Shown: positions 44,367 to 54,988 of the stretch, piece after piece
Layout: each line of letters begins with the position of its first letter
How positions within the stretch are numbered: the first letter of the stretch is position 1
Source of the DNA: Vesta saturnalis
Taxonomy: Eukaryota > Arthropoda > Insecta > Coleoptera > Lampyridae
DNA length: 64,000 nt
Assembly: GCA_036346205.1 (NCBI GenBank)
Contig: JARFJB010000535.1
Location: forward strand, 87,001-151,000
Direction of reading: 5' to 3'
Made by a program: the position numbers and the translations under genes
Notes under the pieces: model-generated
Database searches by the model: none
What the model was told of the DNA's origin: nothing
What the model saw: only the letters and a program-made list of their open reading frames with translations

Positions 44367-45632
44367 ATGAGTAAGGTTATACCAAGTAGTAGTGATATTG
44401 TTAATTTAACAAGACGTATTCCATTCTTGAATACCAAAAATGAATTTGTAAAGCACATCCTTATAATTAACAGTGATGTTAAGCTATTGCTAGATATAAT
44501 ACAAAATAAAATTTATCTAGAGGAAAGTGAAAATTTGCTTAAGCACAAAAGTAATTTATTATTGTTAGAGCTATCTTGTTAGACTTGAACAGTTAAAGAA
44601 CGCTTTAGAGAGAACAGGTAGTGGAATTATCAATGGTGTTAAAGAGCGTAATCGAAAATTATGTTGGTACTCCCTAGGCTCATGTTTTAATGGTAGGTTA
44701 CCTACAGGAATTATAGTTAATATAGCAAACATCAAGAACCCTCTTATTTTTTTACAAAATGCATACAATAGTATTGCACGAAAGGTTAAAGTAATGCTAA
44801 GGCAAACGATGCTAAAGGTTAATGTCCTTCTAGTCTGCAATTTTATGCACCCTCAAATTAAAGTTATCGAGTTGAAGACTTTGAAGCTGATGGAAAATGT
44901 ATGTAAACATGAGGATATACGTTTAGTAACAAAATTGGAGGGTCGTTATGGTGCTCGTGCTTACATAGCAAAACCAAATTTTCATAGCTGCACAATATTT
45001 GATAATGATATGCTTATCATTCAAATGAATTAGCTAGAAGTATATTTCAATAAACCTATACATGCAGGATTCAGTGCTTCAGATGTTTCAAAAACTTTTT
45101 TATACAATTTTCAATACGGTTACACGCTACCCAAGTTTCATAATAATGCTAAGCCCTTGTAGATGGATACGGATAGCCTCATATACGCCTTTTCAGTTCC
45201 CGATATCTATGAATGCATTAAAGAAGACTTTGATAAATTTCAATACATCTGATTATAGCCCCAAAAATATCTTTGGAATTCCATTAGTAAATAAAAAAAT
45301 CCCTGGCTTAATGGAAGATGAAAATCATGGCGCAATTATGTTGGAATTTGTAGGACTTCGTGCAAAAATGTATGCTTACATGGTTGATCAAAATGTAAAA
45401 AAAGTCAAAGAGTTCTACCCGCGCAAGCGTCAAACAGATTACGATAAATGATTATAAACATGTTTTGCTTGGTGGTAACTTAATAAGGCGCTATCAGCAT
45501 GTGATGAGATCACAGAAACATGATGTGTTTACAGTCAAACAGAATGAAGTAGTACTTAATCGTTGTGATGATAAACGATTAGTAAATTTAAATTTCACTG
45601 ATACTAAACCTTGGGGATTTAACTTTACATAA
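44367..45632 (+). pseudogene. Family B DNA polymerase with a large internal deletion (element B)
   Basis: Starts MSKVIPSSSDIVNLTRR and aligns with the N-terminus of A's polymerase (NEFVKHILIINSDVKLLLD; later RLPTGIIVNIANIKNP). At about 44880 it jumps from the early segment (CNFMHPQIKVIELKTL) directly to the motif B region (LMENVCKHEDIRLVTKLEGR). About 2.4 kb present in A (zinc finger, all three Exo motifs and motif A) is therefore missing. The C-terminal part keeps MDTDSLIYAF (the preceding Leu-Tyr-Thr region is disrupted by TAG), NKKIPGLMEDENHG and CDDKRLVNLNF..KPWG. It cannot be catalytic. Confidence 0.88.
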
Positions 45633-45649
45633 CATTTTATTCGCCTTCT

Positions 45650-46429
45650 GTTTCAGAAAACAATTTTATCATTATAAACAGTGTTGAAAACAAATTGCAG
45701 GAAGAACTACTGTACGATAGTGATAAAATCTACAGAAAATACCTGAAGCGTTCTTTGATGCGGAAGTCCTCCTCGGAAAGCTATGTATTTGTACTGAATA
45801 TATTACAATATATTGTTATTACTGATGAGCGTTTTTGCTGGTGTGCTTTAAACTCAAAGTGTGCAAATGAAGTTATTACTAAGACATTATTTGACAAAAA
45901 AAATAAATTAGACAATACCATTAAAGTTATATGAAATTGTGTACCGATAAAGGCTACAATACATTAAATTTTGATAAAGTAGATAGGATCTTAGACGATA
46001 TGAATGTACTTGGTGACATACCGCTTAAAATGTATCTATATAATTTATTATGGGTTTATGATTCAACAAATGTTAAATCTACCTTAGAAAATATTGCTTA
46101 CAACGATACTATTTATTATAACTGAATGTATTGAGAAAGCGGCATATTATACTAACTACAAGTGCCTCGATATTTTTATTGAAATATTATTAGAACAAAA
46201 TATCAACTATAAGTTTCAACCGTGGGAAAACGATGAGCACCACAAAATTTATTACTGGATACTAGACAAAATCAATAAAGGTGAAACAAATTCAAATTAC
46301 TGCTTGGGATGGAGGTGTGGGCCAGATTCGGAGATATGGCCATTCACCAATTTAAGTGATTATAGAAGTACTTCATTTATTACATCTAAGAGCTACATCC
46401 TTTTATACAAACAAAATTTTTTTTTATGA
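45650..46429 (+). pseudogene. Conserved unknown protein downstream of PolB (element B)
   Basis: Frames 45695-45934, 45931-46125 and 46094-46429 form one broken gene. Blocks: QEELLYDSDKIYRKYLKRSL, DKKNKLDNTIKVI and YKCLDIFIEILLEQNINYKF. It is homologous to 32860-33554 of element A at the start and middle. The C-terminal 110 residues (RCGPDSEIWPFTNLSDYRST) are not obvious in A. It is cut at its end by the poly-A of the inserted non-LTR element at 46420-46428. Confidence 0.5.
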
Positions 46430-47440
46430 TTGTGGACTTGAAAAGGCTAAATTTGGCATATCGTGCTAAAGCACTCAGGAACACTTAGGAGGATGGATAG
46501 AGAGATAATGAACTGCCAATAGATGCCTATGAACAGCTACCTTAAATTTTCTCATATCATAAGTGAGAGGAAAGCAGGAACTAGGGAGATCATTCCAGAG
46601 TTTAGAAGCCTTGTAGAAAAATGTTTGGTACGACAAGTTTGTACTGCATACTGATGATGTTAATGAGCGAACCGAGTGTTTCTCGCAAAGATAGGCCGAG
46701 ATAGTATCAAAGAAAATAATTCAGCAGGACAATAGCCGTTGTAATAACGATATTACAAAGAAATAACTGAAACCATCCTTCTATGCTATGTGAGAAGTTA
46801 AGGACGGGTCATTTATAAGCCTAATCGCTCTCTTTTGAATAAGATCAACGATATCGAAAGCGTATTGGGAGCACTAACTCAGAGGTGAGCATTATATTCC
46901 AGATGAGGCTGAATTTGGGCCTTATAAAGCAGAAGGAGTTGTCGAGAGGTAAAGTACAGCTTAGATTTGTACAAAAAGCCTATTTTATGAGCATCTGTTT
47001 TAGTAGCTGACAGAAGATGGTCAACCCATGAGAGATTTGAAGATACAGTCTTACCCAACAGAGTAGTAGAGTCTGAAAACTTAAGAACTGATCCATTCAT
47101 ACTTACAACAGAAAATGATCGATCTTTTTTGGCGGACACAAGGAAACACTGAGTTTTGTTAGCATTAAATTTAACTAGATTATTGCTTCCCCATTCGAGA
47201 ATACGTTGAATGTCTTTGTTGATTGAATTTGCCATTTCAGCTTTAATTTCTTGATTTGACATGGAAGGTGGATTATCACTATGGGTGGACTGAAATGAAC
47301 TACAGTAAAGAATGCTATCGTCGCAAAGCAATGGATGGGGTTAGTTGTTAAAGAAATATGGTCATTTATGTACGGCAGAAAAAGTGTAGGCGCAATAACG
47401 GATCCTTGTGGTACGCTCGCGTTAATGCTAACTAATATAA
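46420..47440 (-). mobile_element. 5'-truncated non-LTR retrotransposon fragment in element B
   Basis: On the minus strand: RT motifs VPQGSVIAPTLFLPYIND and, one frame on, DDSILYCSS; then SNNLVKFNANKTQCFLVSAK and LGKTVSSNLSWVDHL; then a CR1/Jockey-like C-terminal region (KAQIQPHLEYNAHL; HFSTRLLNSG). It ends in an A9 run at 46428-46420. Only the RT C-terminal half and tail remain. It lies exactly between the two convergent gene blocks of element B. Confidence 0.82.
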
Positions 47441-47471
47441 GTAATTTATTTCACAAATTACAAGTTAAATG

Positions 47472-48380
47472 TTATAAAACGATATCATCCTTATCGATCC
47501 ATAATCTTTCATCCAATCCCCACCACTATACGAATAACTTATTATTCTTGGAGCGAAGAACTTTTTCTACTAGATACACATCAGGATACTTTGTTTTCTG
47601 TAATTCATGTTCATAAACCCTCCCAGTACAGGTTTTCCCTTCATTACTTCCAGCATATACGTAGTGGGGTTAGTAATGCGAACTTTCACAATATCAAATA
47701 GTTCACTAGACCCATTGGGTGTGTATCCTTTGGCCAAAATACTTTTAAATTTACTGATTCGTACTGTATCACCCACAGAATATCGATTTCTATCGAATAC
47801 GTTTATGTGAGTATAAGCATCTAGCTTTGTATGATTACCGACATCTTTGTGGTTCATTCCGATAGCTCTATGCTTACGATTGTTATAATCCATGGTTATG
47901 GCATCAATTGCATCAATCCATTTGTATTTACCTTGTAGGCTGAATGACTTATATAGAGCACCCTTAATGGTTCTGGTAACACGTTCCGCAACTGCAACGT
48001 TCTCTGGGCTATATATGGAGTAATGTTTTCGTTTTTAATCCTTTAGTCCATAAGTATTTCGAAAAACAGTCGATAACCGCTAATATATACTTATAACCCT
48101 TATTTTGCCTGGAATATGTGTTAAATTTAGCCAAATCTGCTTGTCAAAGGTCACCAAACCTCTAATTATTGTGCGCTTTCGTTTAAAATTTTTTCGTGCA
48201 GGTTTATGCAATTCGTTGACGAGTTGTAATTTGGACATGGTACTAATTTATCCACAATTTCTTTAAGTTGATATAATTTTTGCTCCAACACTAGATAAGC
48301 GTTAGAGTTTCCTTTAAATGCTTTCTGAACTGCTTGTAGACAAAAATAAAGATACCCTTTACTTATGGCATCGCCAACTG
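47472..48380 (-). pseudogene. Retroviral-type integrase with chromodomain, internal deletion (element B)
   Basis: Segments: QADLAKFNTYSRQNKGYKYI (first Asp), AVIDCFSKYLWTKGLKTKT, then directly HYSIYSPENVAVAERVTRTI (Glu) and YNNRKHRAIGMNHKDVGNH, an SH3-like part FDRNRYSVGDTVRISKFKS, and a chromodomain YPDVYLVEKVLRSKNNKLFV...LWIDKDDIVL ending at 47472. About 130 bp that would encode the second catalytic Asp are missing between LKTKT and HYS. A TAG replaces one residue of the chromodomain before WWG. Confidence 0.82.
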
Positions 48381-48419
48381 TGTCAAACGGTTTCCATCCA
48401 AATTGAATCTTGTTGATAA

Positions 48420-48575
48420 AAACTATTGCTTAGTGATGGCATCTTGAGGATTTATGGGGCTGGCAACATTGCTGAGTCTCCTATTCTCGATATCAAATTG
48501 ATTATCATCAATTAGTTTAAACTGAGGGGTTAATTTCTTAAATGGATACTGGACATGTGAACGTCCAAATTTGTC
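48420..48575 (-). pseudogene. Tail-fibre-like repeat segment before the integrase (element B)
   Basis: Reads FKLIDDNQFDIENRRLSNVA, then SPINPQDAITKQ, a TAA, and FNLDGNRLTQL. The motif order matches element A at 31479-31731. It lies between the DUF8207-like gene and the integrase, as in A. Confidence 0.4.
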
Positions 48576-48585
48576 ATGGGGCATT

Positions 48586-49423
48586 TTAGTTATATGTCGA
48601 CATCAATGCATTCTCATCTATACTGTTTGAAAAACGGCTGTTTGGTTTTTCAATGTACCAATCCTCATACAGTTCTTCTACAATTGATATTATGTCATTC
48701 ACGACACCTGTATTCCCTGCCAATTTTTCTGCCCACAATACCTCTAGATCACGAATTAGTTCATGTACATCATTCCAATATTTATATTCAATCGTCCTGT
48801 TCGTTAATTCCTTAAAAACATAGCTCCACCTCCCTTGGTTGTGGGTGATGATGATGATAGCAAGGGTTTGATTATTTGTGTATAATTTAATAATCATATC
48901 GTTTCCTTTAATTGTAACGGGAGTATTACCAATTGTCCATTTGTCAGTTTTGGAATCATAGTGGAATCCATAGGTATGATCAATAACACCTTCAGGGTCC
49001 TTCATAATACGTTCAACGTACATACGAGGTAATTCATGATACTGCTCGACAAATTCTTCTGAGATGGGTTCATTACGGGTAGTAGAATCATCTGTGACAC
49101 TAAGAGGTTCTTCTTCTTCCTCAACATTAATCCCTCCTACAACAGATGTATCTAAGAAAGATGGTGTAGGAAGACCTGTAGGAGGATTTGTTTGAGAAAA
49201 CGGAAGCTGAGCTAGTGGGCTAGTAGCACATTTTCCTGAATCGCCTAATGGAGTGATTGATGTTACCTACTATTTCAGTTAGAGGTTCTATTAGGGGTTT
49301 ATAAGTTCTTTCAAATGTTCTTTCATTATCAATGCGAGCAGTTTTAATACTGTTATACGTCTGTTGTATTATTTTACGAGCCTGAATAATTTTTTTCTTT
49401 AATATCATTTCCTTGTTATCCAT
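48586..49423 (-). pseudogene. DUF8207-like protein with extended C-terminus (element B)
   Basis: Starts MDNKEMILKKKIIQARKIIQ, then TYKPLIEPLTEI. A frame change near 49225 leads to a Pro/Glu-rich linker and then the core YVERIMKDPEGVIDHTYGFH, TDKWTIGNTPVTIKG. Unlike A it continues in frame through GRWSYVFKELTNRTIEYKYW and DVHELIRDLEVLWAEKLAGN, then VVNDIISIVEELYEDWYIEK, a C-terminal helical domain typical of this family. A one-base frame break near the N-terminus is the only damage I see. Confidence 0.62.
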
Positions 49424-49542
49424 TGTAGCAAAGCGGGTTTACTGAACAGATACCGGTTTACCTCGAACAGATAGCTATTTACATAAACAGATAGCTGTTA
49501 ATACCTAAACAGATAAGTACCTACTAAACTACTGTAAGCAGT
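49424..49542. promoter_or_regulatory. Palindromic AACAGATAGCTATTT iterons (element B)
   Basis: The gap between the ATPase stop (49543) and the next gene's ATG (49423) is filled by GAACAGATACCGGTTT, GAACAGATAGCTATTT, AAACAGATAGCTGTTA and AAACAGATAAGTACCT at 20-23 bp spacing, plus CTGTAAGCAGTTT. Half-sites AAACAG/CTGTTT and position match element A (30407-30520); spacing and centre differ, so this is not simple sequence carry-over. Confidence 0.68.
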
Positions 49543-50212
49543 TTAAGGTATTATATATTCATCAAGTCTTTTCCTATAGCGACCATTATTAACTTCAGTA
49601 TCCTTGTTTATGACTATGAAACCAAACCGATCTACCCAGGATTTTGAACACATGTCCCGAAATAATTTCTTGCTTATGGTGGGGCTTATATGATCCTCAT
49701 ACACGTGTTTTAGGTTTAATTCATCTTGGTCAACTAATATAATTAGATTCGAATTGTCACCAATTAATTGCTTTAGAATTTTACTATAAGTTTGACCCAA
49801 ATAGAAGCAGTAAATATCGTTATGCCTACCCATAGAAAAATATGCCGTTATGTTGTTTTGCTTTTCACAAGCGATATCATCGAAGATAAGAATAGAGTTT
49901 GATTTTGAACAATTAGGCTCAATCACATCTTGATTATCACTGAAGATAAAGTAACCTATATCTCTCATTGGAAGTAAGATTTCCTGTAGAAGTTTGTACT
50001 TGTTTTGATTTCAAGCCATTTATCTCGGTAATCAGACTGATCATTGCGTTTGTTTTACCACAATTGGAGGGGCCACATATAATACCACGTATACTATTCG
50101 GAAGTAAATCACCATGTTTTGAAGTAATAGACTTTTCATGATTTTGAGTTGAGAACCTTTGTTTTTGAGCAACTACTTCCATCGTTAGTGGATGAAACAA
50201 AACTAATCGCAT
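49543..50212 (-). pseudogene. A32/FtsK-type packaging ATPase (element B)
   Basis: Two overlapping frames, 50212-49937 and 49968-49543, joined by one shift near 49960. Motifs: LLPNSIRGIICGPSNCGKTN (Walker A), then ILIFDDIACEKQNNITAYFS (Walker B), GRHNDIYCFYLGQTYSKILK, HVYEDHISP and FGFIVINKDTEVNNGRYRKR. About 220 residues, full length. It is the least damaged gene of element B. Confidence 0.87.
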
Positions 50213-50252
50213 AATTACATTTTTATTTATATACTAGGATATATTAAAATAA

Positions 50253-51376
50253 CTATAACTTTTTCACTTCCCCAGTGAGTGGGCTGTACTGCACAATAGC
50301 GTCATGGAGAATAAGACCATAGACAGCAATTCCAATATCGAAAGGTGTTAGAGATTCCATTTCCAATTTGATATCTGTTGATGAGTTTTTTAAGGATTCA
50401 CTTTGTTTAGAGCAGTCCATTACAAATGCTCGACATGATTTGAATTCTGAATAGTTGAATAATACATCTTCATCATCTTCACCATAGTAATCACATCCAA
50501 ATTTCAAAAAATTGCGATAGGCAGTTATGTATTGGTTAGCACTGAAGTTCAAATGCATTGCTTCATATGGATAATACTCAGAATTCAGATGTACTTTAAT
50601 ATTTCTGATGTTAATGGGATAAAAATTTCCGGCCCTTGCTGACTTTGTGTACCTTTTACCTTGTTGGAATGCAACAATTATCCAACCAGGTTTTTAAGTT
50701 GCATTAATGTTTCTACTGGCCATATGTCTGAGGTTGCCTGTTTTAAAGAAGGTAATTCATATAACTCCCATTGACGAAAAGGAACAGTAATAATAGAATT
50801 TTTATTGATTCCTTGAAACAAGTTAAGTTTCGCAGCATCACTAAGTGTTAAGTGTGGTACTTTCCACTGAATTTTATTTAACGTTATTGTGGCATCAACT
50901 TCACTATAATAATCCTCCATTATTCCAAATATGTGGTTCAATGGTATGCATACTGTAAAAGATTTTTCTCCATTCTGTTCATCGAATTCTACTTGTAATG
51001 GTTCTTCATTCTTTGGCGACCATCCCAAATGAACTAGTGCTTTGCTTTTGCTTGCCGTATAAAAAATATATCCCTTAATCGTAGATGTTATGTCTGGATC
51101 TCTGACCACCTAACTCATAACGAATTTCTTCGAAAAGAAATTTCAGATTATTGGTTAAGCTACATGCTTTTCTTCTTTATTGAGTTCAAGTTTACCTTCT
51201 ATGTACAGAAAACTATCATAGCTAGCCGTAATTAGATCTTGACTTTGAATTAAGATGCGCATTTCTTCGGAAGGTCCATATTTAGAAGATCCATACGGAA
51301 GATAAGTGTGAATATCTGATTTAGTTATAGTATCATCAAAATTTACGTTTTGAGAGACGTTTAACGATTCTGCCAT
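50253..51376 (-). pseudogene. Major capsid protein, double jelly-roll type (element B)
   Basis: Begins at ATG 51376 (MAESLNVSQNVNFDDTITKS) and includes YGPSEEMRILIQSQDLITAS, SFLYIEGKLELN, LVHLGWSPKNEEPLQVEFDE, CIPLNHIFGIMEDY, NKIQWKVPHLTLSDAAKLNL, PFRQWELYELP, then after another shift AMHLNFSANQYITAYRNF, CSKQSESLKNSSTDIKLEME and LTGEVKKL. Frame breaks lie near 51150, 51110 and 50600. A stretch between the first and second jelly roll (the LVLIRS region of A) is missing. The start overlaps the penton 3' end. Confidence 0.82.
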
Positions 51377-51769
51377 TGTGGGTGAAAACTGACGTTAAAA
51401 AGTATTTCTCTGCAGAGTTAACCGCAATGAGGGTTGGTGAGTAATTAGTGACTTACTGTAGGGATGATGTCTCTTGCATGAATTTTTGAAAGATGGAATT
51501 GGTCCTGGATTAATTCTCAGGCCTATGTTCTTTTAGTTCTAAGCGTACTGTGAATGGTTCACTTTCACCGAAGTCTATTAGTTCACCCTTTTGATTAGTA
51601 AAATTAATTGTTAGATTACTAATGATGTCAGTGTTTACTTCTAAATATTGGGTATTGATTGGAGTTTTATCCAGACGATAACATGGTGGAACTGAAACAT
51701 CAATCTCATATAATACTTTAGCAGGTTTCCCGTTTCGATAAGACCCCTTTGTAAAGATCCAGCGTCCTT
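51365..51769 (-). pseudogene. Penton-like minor capsid protein, C-terminal part (element B)
   Basis: Reads GRWIFTKGSYRNGKPAKVLY, EIDVSVPPCYRLDKTPINTQ, ELIDFGESEPFTVRLELK, and in another frame NIGLRINPGPIPSF, ending HNGRIVKRLSKRKF. The N-terminal part is cut off by the 1.16-kb insertion at 51775; a short piece (SALDIQILKHTN) survives on the far side at about 52950-52985, fused to the protease by a deletion. The last 15 codons overlap the MCP start in another frame, as in A. Confidence 0.65.
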
Positions 51770-51774
51770 TACGT

Positions 51775-52937
51775 ATGTTTTTTAGAATAAATTATTCGCG
51801 GACCACCTTTTTCTTAGTCAAACAGGTTAGACAGGCTGCTGCCTACCGTCCACTGTTGGCGCTAAGGCCCCCGCTTAATACACATACATACACTACCTAC
51901 AGACAAATAAAATAACAACACACGTTGTCTTTAATCGCAGAGGAGTACACAAGAGACCTGTTGCATATATTTGTATTAACAATATACTCCGGAAATTAAA
52001 ACATTAGATAATCCGTAAATTAACCAGTAGTAGATAATAAAAATAGACCGCGTGTATATTACGATATTTACCTTAATAAAAGTAAATTCATTTTAGTGTA
52101 GCATTTTCCATAGCAAGTATTTCGTTTACTTTATAATTTGTATATAGTTGAATTTAGTTGCGCCGTTAGGACTTAATCCAGTTAATTAAACAGTCTAAGC
52201 GCTTTTTGAGAACAAAACGCGTTCTCAAACCGGTTCTAAACATATAATTATAGTCCAAAGATCTCGCCTTTGTTTACGCGAATCTTCCGCGTGTATTTCT
52301 GCGTTGGAGTACGACATACCAGCTTCAGCGCTCCAGAGATACTGAAGAGTAGAAATATACCATGCGCATAAGCAGAGACTAGTATTGATTTTCCCCGTGA
52401 CCTAGAAACAACTCGAGTTCATTACGCTGGCGCTTCCGACCCATATCTGCTAAGGCTACTGTATACGCTTCTGTAAGACAGGACCGTAATTTAAATATTA
52501 AGAATACATTCAATTTCAAACGCGAGTGGAAAAGCTAGGTAGGGAATAGATTAAGACATTATAAATATCTGTTCACAGAAACGACTTCGCACCCAATAAC
52601 GAAGGCTGACAGTTTACACCGGAGAACGAGAGGAAGGATCCCTAAGGACCCAGTACGTTTAGTATAGTTTGTTATTAACATTATTATCAATTATTATTTT
52701 GTAAAATTACCAAATAGTATACGTCTTAAACCGCTTTAGTATAATTATTTAAGGTGACAGCGTGAAGCCCACTAAATAGTAAGAATCCACACCCCGTTTA
52801 GTAAGAAATATATAAACACGACTGAGCATAGCCGAGGCAAAATAAAACCGCGTTGGGTTACACCCAAAGAAGAGCGGTTATATAAAGTAACACTCCGACT
52901 TCAAAGGAGGGGTATCATACCTCTATAATGTTGCAAC
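51775..52937. mobile_element. 1.16-kb insertion with 5-bp target duplication TACGT
   Basis: Flanked by TACGT at 51770-51774 and 52938-52942. Removing it rejoins the penton-coding sequence of element B. It has no ORF, higher GC and a different base pattern from its surroundings. Five-base duplications are typical of LTR elements, so a solo LTR is likely. On the minus strand it has TTATATAA and A/T-rich signal-like tracts near its start. A terminal TG..CA is not clean. Confidence 0.65.
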
Positions 52938-52942
52938 TACGT

Positions 52943-53222
52943 GTAGATTAGTGTGTTTAAGTATTTGGATGTCTAACGCAGATGTATGGTGGTCAATGAT
53001 TGCCGAAACTATCGTAATACCATACCTTTTACCACGCTTTTTGTAGTAAACCCAATGTGTACCTGGTCCTCTTTGGCTATCTAAGTTGATAATTCCAGAT
53101 TCATTTTTCCGTGGTAATTTAGGCATGCTATCTCTCATAAAAATATCCTTAAAGTAGGGTACATTTTTGGTGTATTTCTTTAAATCAATATCCGTTAACG
53201 GTCTTTCGGGTAATCTATTCAG
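52943..53222 (-). pseudogene. Adenain-like protease, N-terminal half (element B)
   Basis: Reads NRLPERPLTDIDLKKYTKNV, then MRDSMPKLPRKNESGIINLD and GPGTHWVYYKKRGK with the catalytic His intact. After VSAIIDHH it passes directly into the penton segment SALDIQILKHTN. The acidic residue, Gln box and Cys box found in A are therefore deleted (about 0.5 kb compared with A). The first codon is CTG at 53222, where ATG would give the overlap ATGA with the stop of the upstream pX-like gene. Confidence 0.7.
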
Positions 53223-53892
53223 TTTTTTGGGAACGGTTTTAAGTATAATGCATCACCACCAGATTTGTTTGGTTTTAGATACAGTGCACCGTCTTTCTTA
53301 TTCACAGAGCCTATAGTGAACGATTTCATCACGCGATTATGGCGCGATGTCTCTTGCAATTTTTTTTGTAGTTTTAGTATCATTGACTGCTTTAGCAATT
53401 CCTGATGCACCGCCAGCTAAAGCACCGATTGCTGATAATTCTACGAATAACGGAATAAAATACGGTAAAAACCCTCCTTGTTTAGGTGGGGGAATTACTC
53501 TAGGAACTTTAATGTTTTTCTTTCCTCCTAAACTTTTTACCGCACGTTTTGCCGTTGAAAGCGCTGACTTTATTGTGTCTGTGAAATTTCCGTTAGGTTT
53601 AATTTTTTTAGCTATTGTTTTTCGTAAATGCAATAAATTTCCGCCATTGCATTTGTTTTCTTCTTCAGATTAGGTCGACGTTTACACCCTATTCCTAGTT
53701 TTCTCTTTGCTTTCATGTCGGTACTGACTGCTAAAGCTGCAGTTCGTTCACCTAATGTGCGAATCGTTTTTCTAACTTTGTACCAGAACTGCAATACTGG
53801 TAACCAGGTAAATGCAATTCAAATGGAAGTTCATTGATTAGAGTATTCACTAAACCACCACCACCTGCACTCTTTCGCTTCTTAACTAACAT
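53219..53892 (-). pseudogene. PLA2 / pX-like protein lacking the PLA2 core (element B)
   Basis: ATG 53892, MLVKKRKSAGGGGLVNTLIN, LHLPGYQYCSSGTKLEKRF, then a jump to LGERTAALAVSTDMKAKRKL. The stretch that in A carries CKAHDISY is gone, so the catalytic His-Asp dyad is lost and the calcium loop has SS in place of GP. The second part keeps TIAKKIKPNG, the KVPRVIPPPKQGGFLPYFIP segment, the hydrophobic GALAGGASGIAKAVND and the GALYLKPNKSGGDALYLKPF repeats. Frameshifts lie near 53630 and 53350 (a T8 run). Confidence 0.75.
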
Positions 53893-53964
53893 TCTTTACC
53901 CCGATGTATAAAACAGGGTATTTATACCTAAATTGAGATAAACAAATCATAGTTATTTCCTTAT

Positions 53965-54192
53965 TCAGTAAATGCCATACATTAGATAAGCATGACGATA
54001 ATACAATATTTCCATTAAACATACAGTGTTATGTGAATTAATATTATACTTAGCATTTATAACATCATCAATGTCTTTATAAATGTCATCATCACCATCA
54101 CGGAATTCTTTCTCAAGAAAACGACGGTAGTCAACAACTTGTATAAACTTTTCATAAAAACACACCAGATTGTAAGATTCAAGAAATTCCAA
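53965..54192 (-). CDS. Conserved unknown late protein 2, 75 aa (element B)
   Basis: Open frame MEFLESYNLVCFYEKFIQVV..., with YNINSHNTVCLMEILYYRHA. Homologous over its length to 26079-26321 in element A. The reading frame upstream of the ATG (IIRCRLEFLESY) also resembles A (IIHYRLELLESY), so translation may begin earlier or by a frame change from the preceding gene. Confidence 0.6.
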   Translation of the reverse strand: MEFLESYNLVCFYEKFIQVVDYRRFLEKEFRDGDDDIYKDIDDVINAKYNINSHNTVCLMEILYYRHAYLMYGIY

Positions 54193-54203
54193 TCTACATC
54201 TTA

Positions 54204-54923
54204 TTATATATCCTCTAAATTGAATAGTTCTTCTATACTATGTGAATTGAATGTGCAAGAACAGCAGTTGTAGTTTTCTATCATAACAGTTTTCAAAATT
54301 CTGTCATATCCTTTAATCAATTCCCAATTGTAATAAATACCAAGATTGCTAGATAGAGATTCATAATGTTGATCATAGATTATATCTTCATCCTCGATTA
54401 AATTTGACCAATCAATTTTATTTTCAATTTCTTGGGATCGGAAAAATTGTAATTCTACGTATGAATGCCATCTTAGAAGCTCATTCCATTCCTTTATATC
54501 CAACACTACATTATTGCTTTGATCACAGTTGCTACACCCCAAACGCACTACTGGTACAAGGTTGAGGTGTGTACTGTATCCAATTTCCATATGTTTTGCA
54601 TGATGAGTATCGTTCGATAGTTTATAATAAATACAATCAATTAAGTATTCATTAGTTGCTTGTTTATACACTTCACATAAATCATATGGCTGCCTGTCAG
54701 TGTTAGAAGAATAACCTTCATCATGTTTCTCTTCATTTTTACTCCTACTACCACCATCACTATTTTGACAGCACCAACAACACAAGGTAAAATTATTATT
54801 CATATTGTTACTGCAACTACGTGGAGTATCCATATATAACGGTGAACTTCTGAATTTGGATCGTTGCAGAAATGATGTTATTGCTGCCTGCATTATAACG
54901 ACTGTACTTGCTTGCAATTGCAC
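54204..54923 (-). CDS. Conserved unknown late protein 1, 239 aa (element B)
   Basis: The longest undamaged frame of the late block. The N-terminal 90 residues are poorly conserved, with a Cys/Trp-rich patch (FTLCCWCCQN) and a charged linker. The C-terminal 110 residues match element A (25540-26073): WNELLRWHSYVELQFFRSQE, NKIDWSNLIEDEDI, YNWELIKGYDR and CTFNSHSIEELFNLEDI. No known motif. It lies between the OB-like protein and protein 2, 12 bp before the latter's start. Confidence 0.6.
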   Translation of the reverse strand: MQLQASTVVIMQAAITSFLQRSKFRSSPLYMDTPRSCSNNMNNNFTLCCWCCQNSDGGSRSKNEEKHDEGYSSNTDRQPYDLCEVYKQATNEYLIDCIYYKLSNDTHHAKHMEIGYSTHLNLVPVVRLGCSNCDQSNNVVLDIKEWNELLRWHSYVELQFFRSQEIENKIDWSNLIEDEDIIYDQHYESLSSNLGIYYNWELIKGYDRILKTVMIENYNCCSCTFNSHSIEELFNLEDI

Positions 54924-54988
54924 TAGGACTAAACGCTGTTTAAGAAATTATTTTAGTTAAATCATGTGGTGGGGTTGTGGCACTACTA

